Shown here in pieces: positions 47,465-55,817 of a stretch of DNA of 64,000 nucleotides (position 1 is its first letter; every line of letters starts with the position of its first letter). The DNA lies in contig MKSV01000007.1 in the NCBI GenBank assembly GCA_001897435.1, positions 682,001-746,000 of the forward strand, given 5' to 3'. The position numbers and the translations under genes are program-made. Under the pieces are notes generated by a model. The model searched no databases and had not been told where the DNA came from. It was given only the letters and a program-made list of their open reading frames with translations. The DNA is from Acidobacteriales bacterium 59-55 (GTDB lineage Bacteria; Acidobacteriota; Terriglobia; Terriglobales; Acidobacteriaceae).

Positions 47465-48727
47465 TCACTTTGTCACACCTCGGATTAGCGAGGCCTGGGT
47501 GCCGTCCATTCCACTCCAGACAACATAGAGGTCGCCGTCCGCCGAGAGGCTGGCTGTCGGATGGCGTTCCCCGGATGTATCGGTGGGAACGCGAGTGGTG
47601 GCCGAGATGCGGCCCCGGGTGTCAATGCGGAACGCGAATGGCGTGATGCTGTTCCAGTCACCGTGCTCCGTTGCCTGGCGTCCAGAAAAGACGACGGCAA
47701 TCGTACCGTCGTCTGCCATCGAAAGGTAGGGGTGGTTGGCGCCTTCGATGCCGTCACTGACTGAGATCTCTTTGGAAAATGTCTGGCCGCCATCGTGCGA
47801 TGCAGTCAGCCGAATTCCGGGTCGCCTGCCCGCGGCGGTATACCAGGCGACAATGAGCTTGCTACCCTGAACCGCCGCAACCGGCCCGGATTCAGGACAG
47901 CCGAAGAGCTTCCAGTGGTCGTCGGCGACGCGGACCGGCGGCCCGAAGTGCTCGCCGTGATCGGTCGAGCTCGAGACGGCGATGTCCCGTTCGTTATCTC
48001 CATAGACATGACGATAGGCAACATACACTTTGCCGTCGGCAGCGATGGCAACCGAAGGACGGCAGCACGGGCAGGCCAGCGTCGCCACCTTCACATTACG
48101 GTGAAACGTGGCTCCGTGATCGGTGGAGCGGGCGAGGTAGACATTGAAGGTTCCGGTTGAGGCCGAGGTGTTGTCGCGGCCGTCGAGCCATGCCGCGTAG
48201 ACATCTCCGTTAGGAGCGACGGCGAGAGTGGCGAAGCCGGCATAGGACTTGTCCGTCGCCGGCTTGTCAGTGATGACGGTCGCTACCGGCGGCTGACCAC
48301 CCATCCCCGAAGATCGCGCAACAAGAAGCTGGGTTCCTTCGTCGCCATTCCTCTGCTGCCAGAGCGCGAAGGCATACATCCCTCGCGCAGCCAACTGCGG
48401 AGCATTCTCGGCGGAGGTGGTCACACTGCTGCCGGGCGAGCTGAGCGTGGTCGGCGGCATCCAGTGCTCGCCGCCGTCGTGGGACATCCGCAGCGTAAGC
48501 GCGGAGTCCTCAACGGAGAGCAGATAGAGCCCGCCGGCGACAGTGGCCGCGACGATGGGCCTTTTGGCATTGATACCAAGCGAGCGGGGATGCTGCTCAA
48601 AGGTAAAAGCCTGGTGTCGTGTCTGAGTAAGCTGTCGCGTGTGCTGCCAGGCAAGAAAGCCGATGACTGGCAGCAACACGACGGCAAGAGCGATTGCAAT
48701 GGAGCGATAGATCGTACTTCGTGTCAT
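47465..48727 (-). CDS. Exported Asp-box (BNR/sialidase-like) propeller with a CPCC motif
   Basis: The product has 420 residues from the ATG at 48727 (AAGGAA 5 bases upstream), with an N-terminal signal anchor (IAIALAVVLLPVIGFLAW). Four Asp-boxes of the form SxDxGxxW/F are visible: SHDGGEHW, STDHGATF, STDHGEHF and SHDGGQTF, each marking a propeller blade. Between the second and third, about residue 218, is TLACPCCRPSVAIAADGKVY, with three cysteines in CPCC. Sialidase Arg-triad residues were not identified, so the enzyme name is not justified. Last gene of the unit 52596 to 47465; metal handling is possible. Confidence 0.82.
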   Translation of the reverse strand: MTRSTIYRSIAIALAVVLLPVIGFLAWQHTRQLTQTRHQAFTFEQHPRSLGINAKRPIVAATVAGGLYLLSVEDSALTLRMSHDGGEHWMPPTTLSSPGSSVTTSAENAPQLAARGMYAFALWQQRNGDEGTQLLVARSSGMGGQPPVATVITDKPATDKSYAGFATLAVAPNGDVYAAWLDGRDNTSASTGTFNVYLARSTDHGATFHRNVKVATLACPCCRPSVAIAADGKVYVAYRHVYGDNERDIAVSSSTDHGEHFGPPVRVADDHWKLFGCPESGPVAAVQGSKLIVAWYTAAGRRPGIRLTASHDGGQTFSKEISVSDGIEGANHPYLSMADDGTIAVVFSGRQATEHGDWNSITPFAFRIDTRGRISATTRVPTDTSGERHPTASLSADGDLYVVWSGMDGTQASLIRGVTK

Positions 48728-48761
48728 TGCGTTCCTTAAGACTACAAATGAAGCAAGAGCG

Positions 48762-51614
48762 CTAGAAAGTGATACGAGCGGCCAGTTGAACCTGTCTCGG
48801 ATCGCCAACTGCGGTTGGGCGGCCAAAGCTGGGATTGGCTGCGTTGGGATAAGCACCGGCTCCGAAGGTCCCGTTGGGAATGAGGTCGTTGCGGTGGTTG
48901 AGCGCGTTGAATGCTTCGGCGATGGTCTCAAGGCGGAAGCGCTCGCCGAGGGGGAAGGTCCGGCTAAGCCGGGCATTCATATTAAAAGAGTCGAAGCCGA
49001 CTCCGGCGTTACGTCCGATGACGGTTCCGGGCAGAGCCTGCGTGCAATTGGCCACGCCTGGAACGCAGGGACGCAGTGTTGTGCCTTGAATACTATTGGT
49101 GCCCGTGGTGACGTTGAACGGCAACGGAGAATAGTACTGGAGCATGGTGCTGAGAAGAAAACCGCTGGAGAGATGGCTCCAGAGTCCGTGCGATGGGTTC
49201 ATCGGGCTATGGATGGTTCCGTCGAAGACCAGGCGGTTGCGCTGATCGTCGTCGGAGAGGCTGCGGTCCTGGGCGATATTGAAGTTGTTGATCGGGGAGC
49301 TGAAGAAGTATTCGCCAACGTCGTCGATCGCCTTCGACCAGTTGTAGGAGACGCGATAAGAGCCCCAGTTCGTGGGCTTCTGCCGGAACGAGACGGTAAG
49401 GCCGTTATAGTACGAATCTCCGGCAGACTGGTACTGCTTGTTGTTGCCGTAAGCGGAGTTGGGACGGCAGCCGTTGTTGTTGCCGCTGGCGACGCAGGTC
49501 GGGGTGTTCTGGTTGATGGAGGCCAGCAGATGCAGACCGCGCAGATGCTGATAGCCGATGCTGAGAGCGCTGTATGCGCCGAGTTGCTGTTCTATTTCAA
49601 GGCTGGCCTGTTCGGAGTAAGCGTTTTGAATGTGTGGATCCATGGTTGTGAAGTTGACCAGGACGCCGTTAGGAAGGGTATTGAGGATGAGTGGAAAGGT
49701 GGGAGCCCCGGTCTGCGTCGGTGAAACGCTGACCGTGACGAAGGTATTGCCGTCGATGTTGGTGGTATTGCCGCTGGATTGAAGCGCGTTCGAGAGTGGA
49801 CGCAGCGGAACACGGTCGTAGAAGAGGCCGAAGCTGCCTCGAAGAATGGTAGTTCGACGAGTAAAGGGTGACCAGGCGAAGCCGAATCTCGGCGAGATAT
49901 TGTTGGTGTCGGTCGCTATGGATTTGAGGAGCTGCAGATCGTAGCGGATTCCGGCGTTGAGCGTCAGCGACGGGCTGACCTTCCACTCATCCTGCGCGTA
50001 GATGCCGAGGTTGGGATTGGTCTGGGGCACGATGGGATTGCCGAAGGATTGCGTGTATCCGGAGTTGTTGTACGTGCCATTGAGAAAATTGGTGAGCGAA
50101 GAGAACGAATAGCTTCCGCGGTTGGACATAGGGAAGGTGATGGTGAGGTCGTTGAACAGAAAGTCCGCGCCGGCCCGGAGTGAGTGCGGTCCAGCCTGAT
50201 GGGAGAGGTTGTCGATGACCTCGTAGAGATAGTCGAAGCGGCCCGTCGGGGAGTAGGAGAGTTTCCCGAAGGTGGCGACGCCGGAGATGCTGACCGCAGG
50301 CCCCGCGGCATCGTTGGGCAGCGCCGTCAGGTTGCTTCGCGTGAACTGGCCGCGAGTCTCATTCACAGTTGTGGGATTGATGGTGAAGATATTGCTGACG
50401 GCAATGGTCTGGTCGAGATCGTGGAGCCCCGCAGCGGCACTGACGGCGCTCAGGCCGCCGACGCCACGCGAGTTCTGGCTGTCGACGTCATAGAGGCTGT
50501 AGCGAAGGCTCAACTCGTCACGATCATTAACGTGGTGATCGACCTTCGCGAAGAAGTTGTTCGTGTGGACAGGATTGGAGTAGAGGCCAGTGGAGATCTT
50601 CGGGCCCTGATAGCCGATGGCCTGTAGTCGGCTGTTGATCGCGGCGACATTAGCCGGGGCGATGGTGATAAGGCCGGACTGGTTGAGTTGCTTGCGCTCG
50701 AAGTTGGCGAAGTAGAAGGTACGGTTGCGCAGGATCGGACCCGAGAGGCTGGCTCCGTATTGTGCCTGTGTGATGGGGAGCTTGTTGTGCGAGAGCGCGT
50801 TGTTTGCGTTGAGGCGCTGGTTGCGAAGGTATCCATAGAGGCTGCCATGAAGCGCGTTGGTGCCGCTCTTGGTGACCATGTTGATGTAGCCGCCAAGCGC
50901 GCGGCCAAACTCAGCCTGGCCACCGGAGGTGACCACCTGAAACTCGCGGACGGTATCGAGTCCATAGAAGGTTCCGGTTAAACCGGCTGCATCGTCATTG
51001 GCGGAGAGGCCGTCGACGACGAAGCTGTTGGAGAAGTTGCGCTGGCTGCCGATGGAGATTCCCTGGCCGGGAACGGCAGAGGTCTCAGCGAAGAGTTGGG
51101 TGCTGGCGGTGTTGGTGGGAGAGACGCCGGGGACAAGCAGCGCAAGGTCGAGAAAATTTCGGCCGAGCAGGGACAGGTTCCGAATCTCGTGCGGAGAGAT
51201 GGTGTTGGCGATCTCGCTGCGATTGGTCTCAAGAAGCGCGGGACGGCTGGATACGTTGACGGAGGTCTGCGTGCCTGCGAGCGCGAGCGGGATTTGCAGG
51301 TCGAAGTCCGCGCCGACGGTAAGAGTGACCTTGTGATCGGTTGCGGCAAAGCCGGGCTGTTCGACATGAACGTCATAGGGCCCGAGCGCGAGATAAGGGA
51401 AGCGGAAGCGGCCGTCCTTGCCGGTGGAGGTGGAGCGGGAGATATTGGTGGCAGTTTGTGTGGCGGTGATCTGTGCATTGGCGACAACCGCGCCCGATGG
51501 ATCGGTTACGCGCCCGCTGAGAGAGGCGTTGTTGACGGTTTGCTGCGCGCAGGCCGTCGAAATGACGGCAAAGCTAAAGGCGATGACTGCAAGGTGATGC
51601 TTGAGAAGCGGCAC
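48762..51614 (-). CDS. Oar-like TonB-dependent receptor with carboxypeptidase-regulatory-like domain
   Basis: Outer-membrane transporter of 950 residues. The GTG at 51614 is selected because GGAGG lies 6 bases upstream and a signal peptide follows at once (PLLKHHLAVIAFSFAVISTA); an ATG at 51647 lacks a ribosome site. Domains: SLSGRVTDPSGAVVANAQIT (regulatory-like), plug with ISPHEIRNLSLLGRNFLDL and VVTSGGQAEFGRALGG, and a long barrel ending QLAARITF with a terminal Phe as required for barrel assembly. It lies between two small CCRR/HHC proteins upstream and the CPCC propeller 34 bases downstream, one minus-strand unit. Substrate unknown. Confidence 0.93.
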   Translation of the reverse strand: MPLLKHHLAVIAFSFAVISTACAQQTVNNASLSGRVTDPSGAVVANAQITATQTATNISRSTSTGKDGRFRFPYLALGPYDVHVEQPGFAATDHKVTLTVGADFDLQIPLALAGTQTSVNVSSRPALLETNRSEIANTISPHEIRNLSLLGRNFLDLALLVPGVSPTNTASTQLFAETSAVPGQGISIGSQRNFSNSFVVDGLSANDDAAGLTGTFYGLDTVREFQVVTSGGQAEFGRALGGYINMVTKSGTNALHGSLYGYLRNQRLNANNALSHNKLPITQAQYGASLSGPILRNRTFYFANFERKQLNQSGLITIAPANVAAINSRLQAIGYQGPKISTGLYSNPVHTNNFFAKVDHHVNDRDELSLRYSLYDVDSQNSRGVGGLSAVSAAAGLHDLDQTIAVSNIFTINPTTVNETRGQFTRSNLTALPNDAAGPAVSISGVATFGKLSYSPTGRFDYLYEVIDNLSHQAGPHSLRAGADFLFNDLTITFPMSNRGSYSFSSLTNFLNGTYNNSGYTQSFGNPIVPQTNPNLGIYAQDEWKVSPSLTLNAGIRYDLQLLKSIATDTNNISPRFGFAWSPFTRRTTILRGSFGLFYDRVPLRPLSNALQSSGNTTNIDGNTFVTVSVSPTQTGAPTFPLILNTLPNGVLVNFTTMDPHIQNAYSEQASLEIEQQLGAYSALSIGYQHLRGLHLLASINQNTPTCVASGNNNGCRPNSAYGNNKQYQSAGDSYYNGLTVSFRQKPTNWGSYRVSYNWSKAIDDVGEYFFSSPINNFNIAQDRSLSDDDQRNRLVFDGTIHSPMNPSHGLWSHLSSGFLLSTMLQYYSPLPFNVTTGTNSIQGTTLRPCVPGVANCTQALPGTVIGRNAGVGFDSFNMNARLSRTFPLGERFRLETIAEAFNALNHRNDLIPNGTFGAGAYPNAANPSFGRPTAVGDPRQVQLAARITF

Positions 51615-51683
51615 TGATTCCTCCGAGGGTTCGAGTGCGTCGCGCATTCTTTTGCGGCGCGCAGCACGGTCTATTTCCTTGGT

Positions 51684-52076
51684 TCAGGAGCGGGAGGGAA
51701 TCAGTGACGGAGGTCCGCGCTTTTGGTGGGAGTTGTCAAAAAGATTTCTGTGAATCGTCTCGGTGCGCACTGGGCTGGCCGAGGCGGTGACGATCTCTGA
51801 GATAAGGCCGGTTTGAGCTTCGTGCAGGACAAAAGGAAGATTGACAGCTGCGGGAGTAGCGAGATTGTAGGGGCATCGATCGCGCAGGCTCGCGGTTCTA
51901 TCTTGAGAAGCATTTCCGGAATCACGCTCCAGAGTCCTGGCCATCATGCAGTGATGCTTGCCGTCGCGCCGGCAGCACACAGGCACGTCCGCGTCCGTCG
52001 TTGACGCCGCGAAGAGCGGCGAGACCAACGGCAGCGTAAACAGCAGCAACAGCGAGATGGAGATGAATCGGCGCAC
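51684..52076 (-). CDS. Small exported CCRR-HHC protein A
   Basis: About 130 residues from the GTG at 52076, which aligns exactly with the start of its paralogue B; a TTG at 52097 would add seven residues. Signal peptide MRRFISISLLLLFTLPLVSP then LFA, cleavage near AAS. The mature part begins with VPVCCRRDGKHHCMM, then RCPYNLATPAAV, and ends QKRGPPSLIPSRS. Cys, His and Met spaced like this suggest binding of a soft metal such as copper(I). No family name is recognised with confidence (DUF2946-like is a possibility). Located directly upstream of a TonB receptor gene. Confidence 0.7.
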   Translation of the reverse strand: MRRFISISLLLLFTLPLVSPLFAASTTDADVPVCCRRDGKHHCMMARTLERDSGNASQDRTASLRDRCPYNLATPAAVNLPFVLHEAQTGLISEIVTASASPVRTETIHRNLFDNSHQKRGPPSLIPSRS

Positions 52077-52215
52077 GAGCGGCCTGTGATGCAGCAATGA
52101 CTAAAAAGTAGCGTTCAGCCCGAAGAGACCGACTGCGATTCAATGCACCGCCCCGCCTGCGATGGAGATGAAATCGCGGAGGTAGGAGAAGTGCGTCGAG
52201 CCGGTTGTTTAGAGG

Positions 52216-52596
52216 TTAGGCTGTCGGTGCGGGAGGGCCGCGCTTCTGCCATGCCGTATCGAGATCGATCCGGACGTGGGTATAGGAGGTCAGCTTGATG
52301 ACGGGATCATCGACGGTCTCCACAAGAAGTCCGGCAACTGTGTGAAGCCGTGCGTCGTTGTGCCGGACCAGGGTCGCCGCTCCCGGATAGAAGGGGCACT
52401 TCATCGGGGTGGAGAACGCTGTTGTTTGTTGCGCGGCGATGCCCGTCCGCTGCATCTTCATCGCGCAGTGATGGGCTCCATTGCGTCGGCAGCAGGCCGG
52501 CAGATTCGCCTCCGAGTTCGCGGAGAGCGCGAACAGCGGTGCTGCCAGCGGAAAGCTGAGGAGCAGCAGAAGCGAAAGTGCCAGAAGACGTCGCAC
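52216..52596 (-). CDS. Small exported CCRR-HHC protein B
   Basis: About 126 residues from the GTG at 52596 (ribosome site weak; the frame is open to 52674). It is a paralogue of protein A: signal MRRLLALSLLLLLSFPLAAP then LFA; motif LPACCRRNGAHHCAMKM; then MKCPFYPGAATL; and end AWQKRGPPAPTA. Shared between both are CCRR-x-G-x-HHC-x-M, a CP-aromatic motif and QKRGPP, while the rest differs, pointing to functional constraint on those motifs. First gene of the minus-strand unit ending at 47465 and divergent from the barrel gene at 52733. Confidence 0.68.
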   Translation of the reverse strand: MRRLLALSLLLLLSFPLAAPLFALSANSEANLPACCRRNGAHHCAMKMQRTGIAAQQTTAFSTPMKCPFYPGAATLVRHNDARLHTVAGLLVETVDDPVIKLTSYTHVRIDLDTAWQKRGPPAPTA

Positions 52597-52732
52597 ACTG
52601 CGATTGTAGTCGATGTAGAGTTCCTTGCTGCCGCGCACAGGGCGGGAGAGAAAGATTTCTATCGCGCGAAGCACGTTTATCGATCAGGTTCGAGCGAAAG
52701 ACAGACTGCGCCAACAGGATTAAAATCCTAAG

Positions 52733-53275
52733 ATGAAGATCAAATCTCTTAACATCTGTTTGCTGGGAATCATGGCGCTGGGGCTCGCGGGAGCGGCACG
52801 CGCGCAGACGGCGATCTACGGCGAGTTTACCGCTGCCAAGATCAGCGCCGCGCACACGCCCTGGATGTATGGGCCGACGTTTGGTTTGTACCATGACTCC
52901 GGCCACGGTCTGCTGGCTACCGGGCTCGATGTTCGCGGAACGTTCGCAGGCCGGGGAGACACCAGTGGATCGAATTCGAGCCAGACCCTCGATACCTTGA
53001 TGGGCGGTGTGCGGCTCGCGGTTACGCCGCATGTTCTGCCCATCAAGCCCTACGGAGAGGTGCTGGGAGGACTCGGGCATCTGAAGGCGGGGCAGGGCTC
53101 GGCGCGGACTTCGTCGACCAAGTTCGCGTATCAGTTTATTGGTGGCGTGGACTTTACGATCCTGCCCCGGGTGGACTGGCGGGTGGCGGAGTTCAGCTAT
53201 GGCCGGCTCGCCGGGCTGGGAGACAGCTTTGCGCCAAAGACGCTGAGCACGGGAATCGTGTTCCGGCTGCCGTGA
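52733..53275 (+). CDS. Small outer-membrane beta-barrel protein
   Basis: The product has 180 residues with a signal peptide (LNICLLGIMALGLAGAARAQ). The mature part has alternating beta-strand patterns with glycine and aromatic residues (AIYGEFTAAKI, YGPTFGLYHDSG, PYGEVLGGLGHLKAGQG) and ends with a strand (LSTGIVFRLP), like eight-stranded OmpA/OmpX-type barrels. Function unknown. Divergent from the CCRR-HHC operon, with which it may share regulation. Confidence 0.75.
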   Translation: MKIKSLNICLLGIMALGLAGAARAQTAIYGEFTAAKISAAHTPWMYGPTFGLYHDSGHGLLATGLDVRGTFAGRGDTSGSNSSQTLDTLMGGVRLAVTPHVLPIKPYGEVLGGLGHLKAGQGSARTSSTKFAYQFIGGVDFTILPRVDWRVAEFSYGRLAGLGDSFAPKTLSTGIVFRLP

Positions 53276-53339
53276 GGGCAATTTGGGATAGCGCGGGAAT
53301 AGATTGTGTAGAAGGGGATTAACCTTTTATCATAGAAGG

Positions 53340-54515
53340 ATGAGTGAGGTCTTGGAGCAGGAAGCTAAAGCGGCGCCCGCACATTCGGCGAGGTACACAC
53401 GGAACAATCCGTTCTATTCGACGGTGACCGTCAATGATTTGCTAACGGCCGAGGGGTCGGAAAAAGAGACTCGTCATGTGGAACTGACACTTGACGATGG
53501 GATGACCTATACGCCCGGGGACGCGGTCGGAATTATTCCGGAGAACCGCCCTGAGGCAGTGGAAGTGGTGTTGAAGGCGCTTGGATACAAAGGAGACGAG
53601 CGTGTTCTGGACCACTACAAGGTTGAGATCAGCCTGGAGGAGGCTCTGCGGACACGGCTGGGGATTGGCAAGCTGGCGCGCGGTTGTGTGACCCAGTTTG
53701 CCAAATTGGCTCCCGATGTCGATGGGCTGAAGGCATTGGTGGGACCGGAGAACAAGCCCAGGGCAGAGGAATATTGCTGGGGACGAGAGTTCGTGGACTT
53801 GGTGACGGACTTTCCCGGCGTCCTCAAGAATCCGCAGGAGTTGTTCAACGTGTTGCAGCGACTGACGCCGAGGATGTACTCGATCGCGTCGAGCCAGGCG
53901 ATGCACAAGGACAATGTGCAGACCACGGTGCGCGTGATCCGGTATGAGTCGCATGGACGCGAGCGACAGGGCGTAGCCAGCGGGCATCTCGGCGACCGCG
54001 CAGGCGTTGGCGCGAATATGCCGATCTTCCTTCATGCCAATGGCAACTTCCGGTTGCCGGAGGATACCTCGGCTCCGGTGATCATGATCGGACCGGGTAC
54101 GGGGATTGCGCCGTTTCGCGCTTTTCTGGAAGAGCGGCAGGCGCAGGGAGCACCCGGCGACAACTGGCTTTTCTTCGGAGAGCAGAGGGCCGCGCTCGAT
54201 TTCCTCTACAAGGATCAGCTCCACGAGATGCGTAAGAATGGTGTGTTGACCCATCTGGACACGGCGTTTTCTCGTGACCAGGCAAAGAAGGTCTACGTTC
54301 AGGACCGCATGCAGGAGAAGGCCGCTGAATTGTACCGATGGCTGGAGCGCGGTGCCTACTTCTACGTCTGTGGCGACGCGACGCGCATGGCAAAGGACGT
54401 GGAATTGGCGCTGCTGGATGTGATCGCCAAGGGATCAAACTGCACACTGGAGCACGCCAATGAATATCTGGCGGCGATGAAGAAGCAGAAGCGGTATCAG
54501 CGGGACGTCTACTAG
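53340..54515 (+). CDS. CysJ-like FAD/NADPH oxidoreductase without flavodoxin domain
   Basis: The product has 391 residues and matches the FAD and NADPH parts of sulfite reductase flavoprotein (CysJ) and related diflavin reductases: PGDAVGIIPENRPEAVEVVL, the FAD site RLTPRMYSIASSQ, MPIFLHANGNFRLPED, the NADPH site VIMIGPGTGIAPFRAFLEER, and the end YFYVCGDATRMAKDVELALL. The N-terminal FMN (flavodoxin) domain is absent, so electrons must go to a separate acceptor, perhaps a ferredoxin or the sulfite reductase itself. The partner is not in the window. Confidence 0.9.
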   Translation: MSEVLEQEAKAAPAHSARYTRNNPFYSTVTVNDLLTAEGSEKETRHVELTLDDGMTYTPGDAVGIIPENRPEAVEVVLKALGYKGDERVLDHYKVEISLEEALRTRLGIGKLARGCVTQFAKLAPDVDGLKALVGPENKPRAEEYCWGREFVDLVTDFPGVLKNPQELFNVLQRLTPRMYSIASSQAMHKDNVQTTVRVIRYESHGRERQGVASGHLGDRAGVGANMPIFLHANGNFRLPEDTSAPVIMIGPGTGIAPFRAFLEERQAQGAPGDNWLFFGEQRAALDFLYKDQLHEMRKNGVLTHLDTAFSRDQAKKVYVQDRMQEKAAELYRWLERGAYFYVCGDATRMAKDVELALLDVIAKGSNCTLEHANEYLAAMKKQKRYQRDVY

Positions 54516-54548
54516 ACATCGTTGCCATCGTTGCCGCAAACGATACAG

Positions 54549-54580
54549 GCCAGCCTCTTAAGGAGGCTGGCTCGTCTTTT
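54549..54580 (+). terminator. Rho-independent terminator
   Basis: Perfect 9-bp stem GCCAGCCTC / GAGGCTGGC with loop TTAAG, followed by TCGTCTTTT, 34 bases after the oxidoreductase stop. Confidence 0.85.
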
Positions 54581-54609
54581 AGGAGCTGATAAAGGCCGGT
54601 TGCGTTCAG

Positions 54610-54668
54610 GGCACTGGTTCAGCCGTGCCATGAGTACTGTGTTTGCAGAGGGCTTTAGCCCCTGAGGT
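54610..54668 (+). repeat. Intergenic copy of the palindromic repeat doublet
   Basis: Palindromes GGCACTGGTTCAGCCGTGCC (54610-54629, imperfect) and GGGCTTTAGCCC (54650-54661) followed by CTGAGGT. Same order, spacing and total length (59) as the element inside metG at 4001-4059. Farther on, GATTCCCTTCGGGAAT (about 54732-54747) is another short palindrome. Confidence 0.75.
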
Positions 54669-54781
54669 GCGGTTTTTCTGTTGAGAGCGGTTCTCTTCCA
54701 GATGGAGTCTCTGTCACTTGAGCAACACGCGGATTCCCTTCGGGAATGACAAGCAAAGGAAGCTATAGCAGAGCCGATGCT

Positions 54782-55093
54782 TTAGATCGCGAGATCGTCT
54801 CGCATGGCCTCCATTTCAGATAATGCCTGCTGATTTTTGGTGCGGGTGGCGGCGTCGATGCCATCGCGCAGGCGGACGGCGGCTTCCTCGGTGCGGTCCA
54901 GCTTGATCAGCGTCTGCGCCGACATCTGGTACGCGGGAACATAGTCGGCATTGAGCTTAATCAGCGTGTCGAACTCGGCCAGGGCTGTGTCGGTTTTTCC
55001 TTCGGCGGCATACGCCATGGCCAGGCCGTAGCGGGTGAAAGCGTCGGTGGGGTTCTGTTCGAGAATCTGGGTGAAGAGGGCGATCTTGTCCAT
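54782..55093 (-). CDS. Tetratricopeptide repeat protein, small
   Basis: The product has 103 residues with about two and a half TPR units: DAFTRYGLAMAYAAEGKTDT followed by ALAEFDTLIKLNADYVPAYQ and MSAQTLIKLDRTEEAAVRLR. There is no signal peptide, so it is cytoplasmic. TPRs mediate protein contacts; the partner is unknown. It is separated from the thioesterase gene by a divergent region of about 125 bases. Confidence 0.82.
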   Translation of the reverse strand: MDKIALFTQILEQNPTDAFTRYGLAMAYAAEGKTDTALAEFDTLIKLNADYVPAYQMSAQTLIKLDRTEEAAVRLRDGIDAATRTKNQQALSEMEAMRDDLAI

Positions 55094-55218
55094 AGAGTGA
55101 TGGTGCGGCGTTCAGGGCCGAATTGGCAAGTGGCGATGCGATTGAAGTTGTGCGAATCTCGCAGGGCAAAGCCGACTGAAGTCAGAGCGGCAGACCGCGG
55201 CCACGTTTAGACTGGTAG

Positions 55219-55743
55219 ATGATGAGCGATACAGTTTTAGAGCGAACGGTCGAGGAGTCGCAGTCGGAGCGGAGCGAGATCATCTTTCCGGCGGACGCAA
55301 ATGCGCTGGGAAATCTGTTCGGCGGGCGGCTGATGCAGTTCATTGACCTGGTAGGGGCCGTGGCCGCCAGTCGGCATGCGCGAGTCCCCGTGGTAACGGC
55401 TTCGATGGACCATCTGGACTTTGTGGCCCCGGTGCGGGTAGGCGAGTTGCTGATTCTAAAGGCGAGTGTCAATCGGGCATTTAAAACCAGCATGGAAGTC
55501 GGGGTAAGGGCCATGGTGGAGGATGTTCGTGGGCAGCGGCTCCGACACGTATCTTCGGCATATCTGACATACGTTGCAGTGGACGCGGATGGTGCGGGAA
55601 TCGGGGTCCCAAGGATTGTTGCGGAGACAGAGCATCAGAAGCGTCGCTATGAAGAGGCCGGCCGGCGTCGCGAGCTTCGCGGGGAAGAGACGACCCGCAA
55701 GAGAGAGATGCGGATGTCATTAGGAGAGGGATGGCATCTTTAA
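55219..55743 (+). CDS. Acyl-CoA thioesterase (hotdog fold, YciA type)
   Basis: The product has 174 residues. The hotdog core shows IIFPADANALGNLFGGRLMQ with the catalytic Asp/Asn region, FIDLVGAVAASRHARVPVVT, and ASMDHLDFVAPVRVGELL, as in YciA/Acot-type CoA thioesterases. It hydrolyses acyl-CoA to free acid and CoA in the cytoplasm. The C-terminus (about 145-174) is a charged extension rich in R and E. Confidence 0.88.
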   Translation: MMSDTVLERTVEESQSERSEIIFPADANALGNLFGGRLMQFIDLVGAVAASRHARVPVVTASMDHLDFVAPVRVGELLILKASVNRAFKTSMEVGVRAMVEDVRGQRLRHVSSAYLTYVAVDADGAGIGVPRIVAETEHQKRRYEEAGRRRELRGEETTRKREMRMSLGEGWHL

Positions 55744-55817
55744 TGACTGTTTCCGCTTGATCGGTGGCCACGGACGTGTTTGACGCAAGGAATGTTGGTT
55801 CGGAATAGGAGAGGGAT

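Noticed and set aside
48728..48976. In-frame extension of the propeller gene into the receptor gene
   Set aside because: It would overlap the receptor C-terminus in another frame; the ATG at 48727 has AAGGAA and starts a signal anchor.
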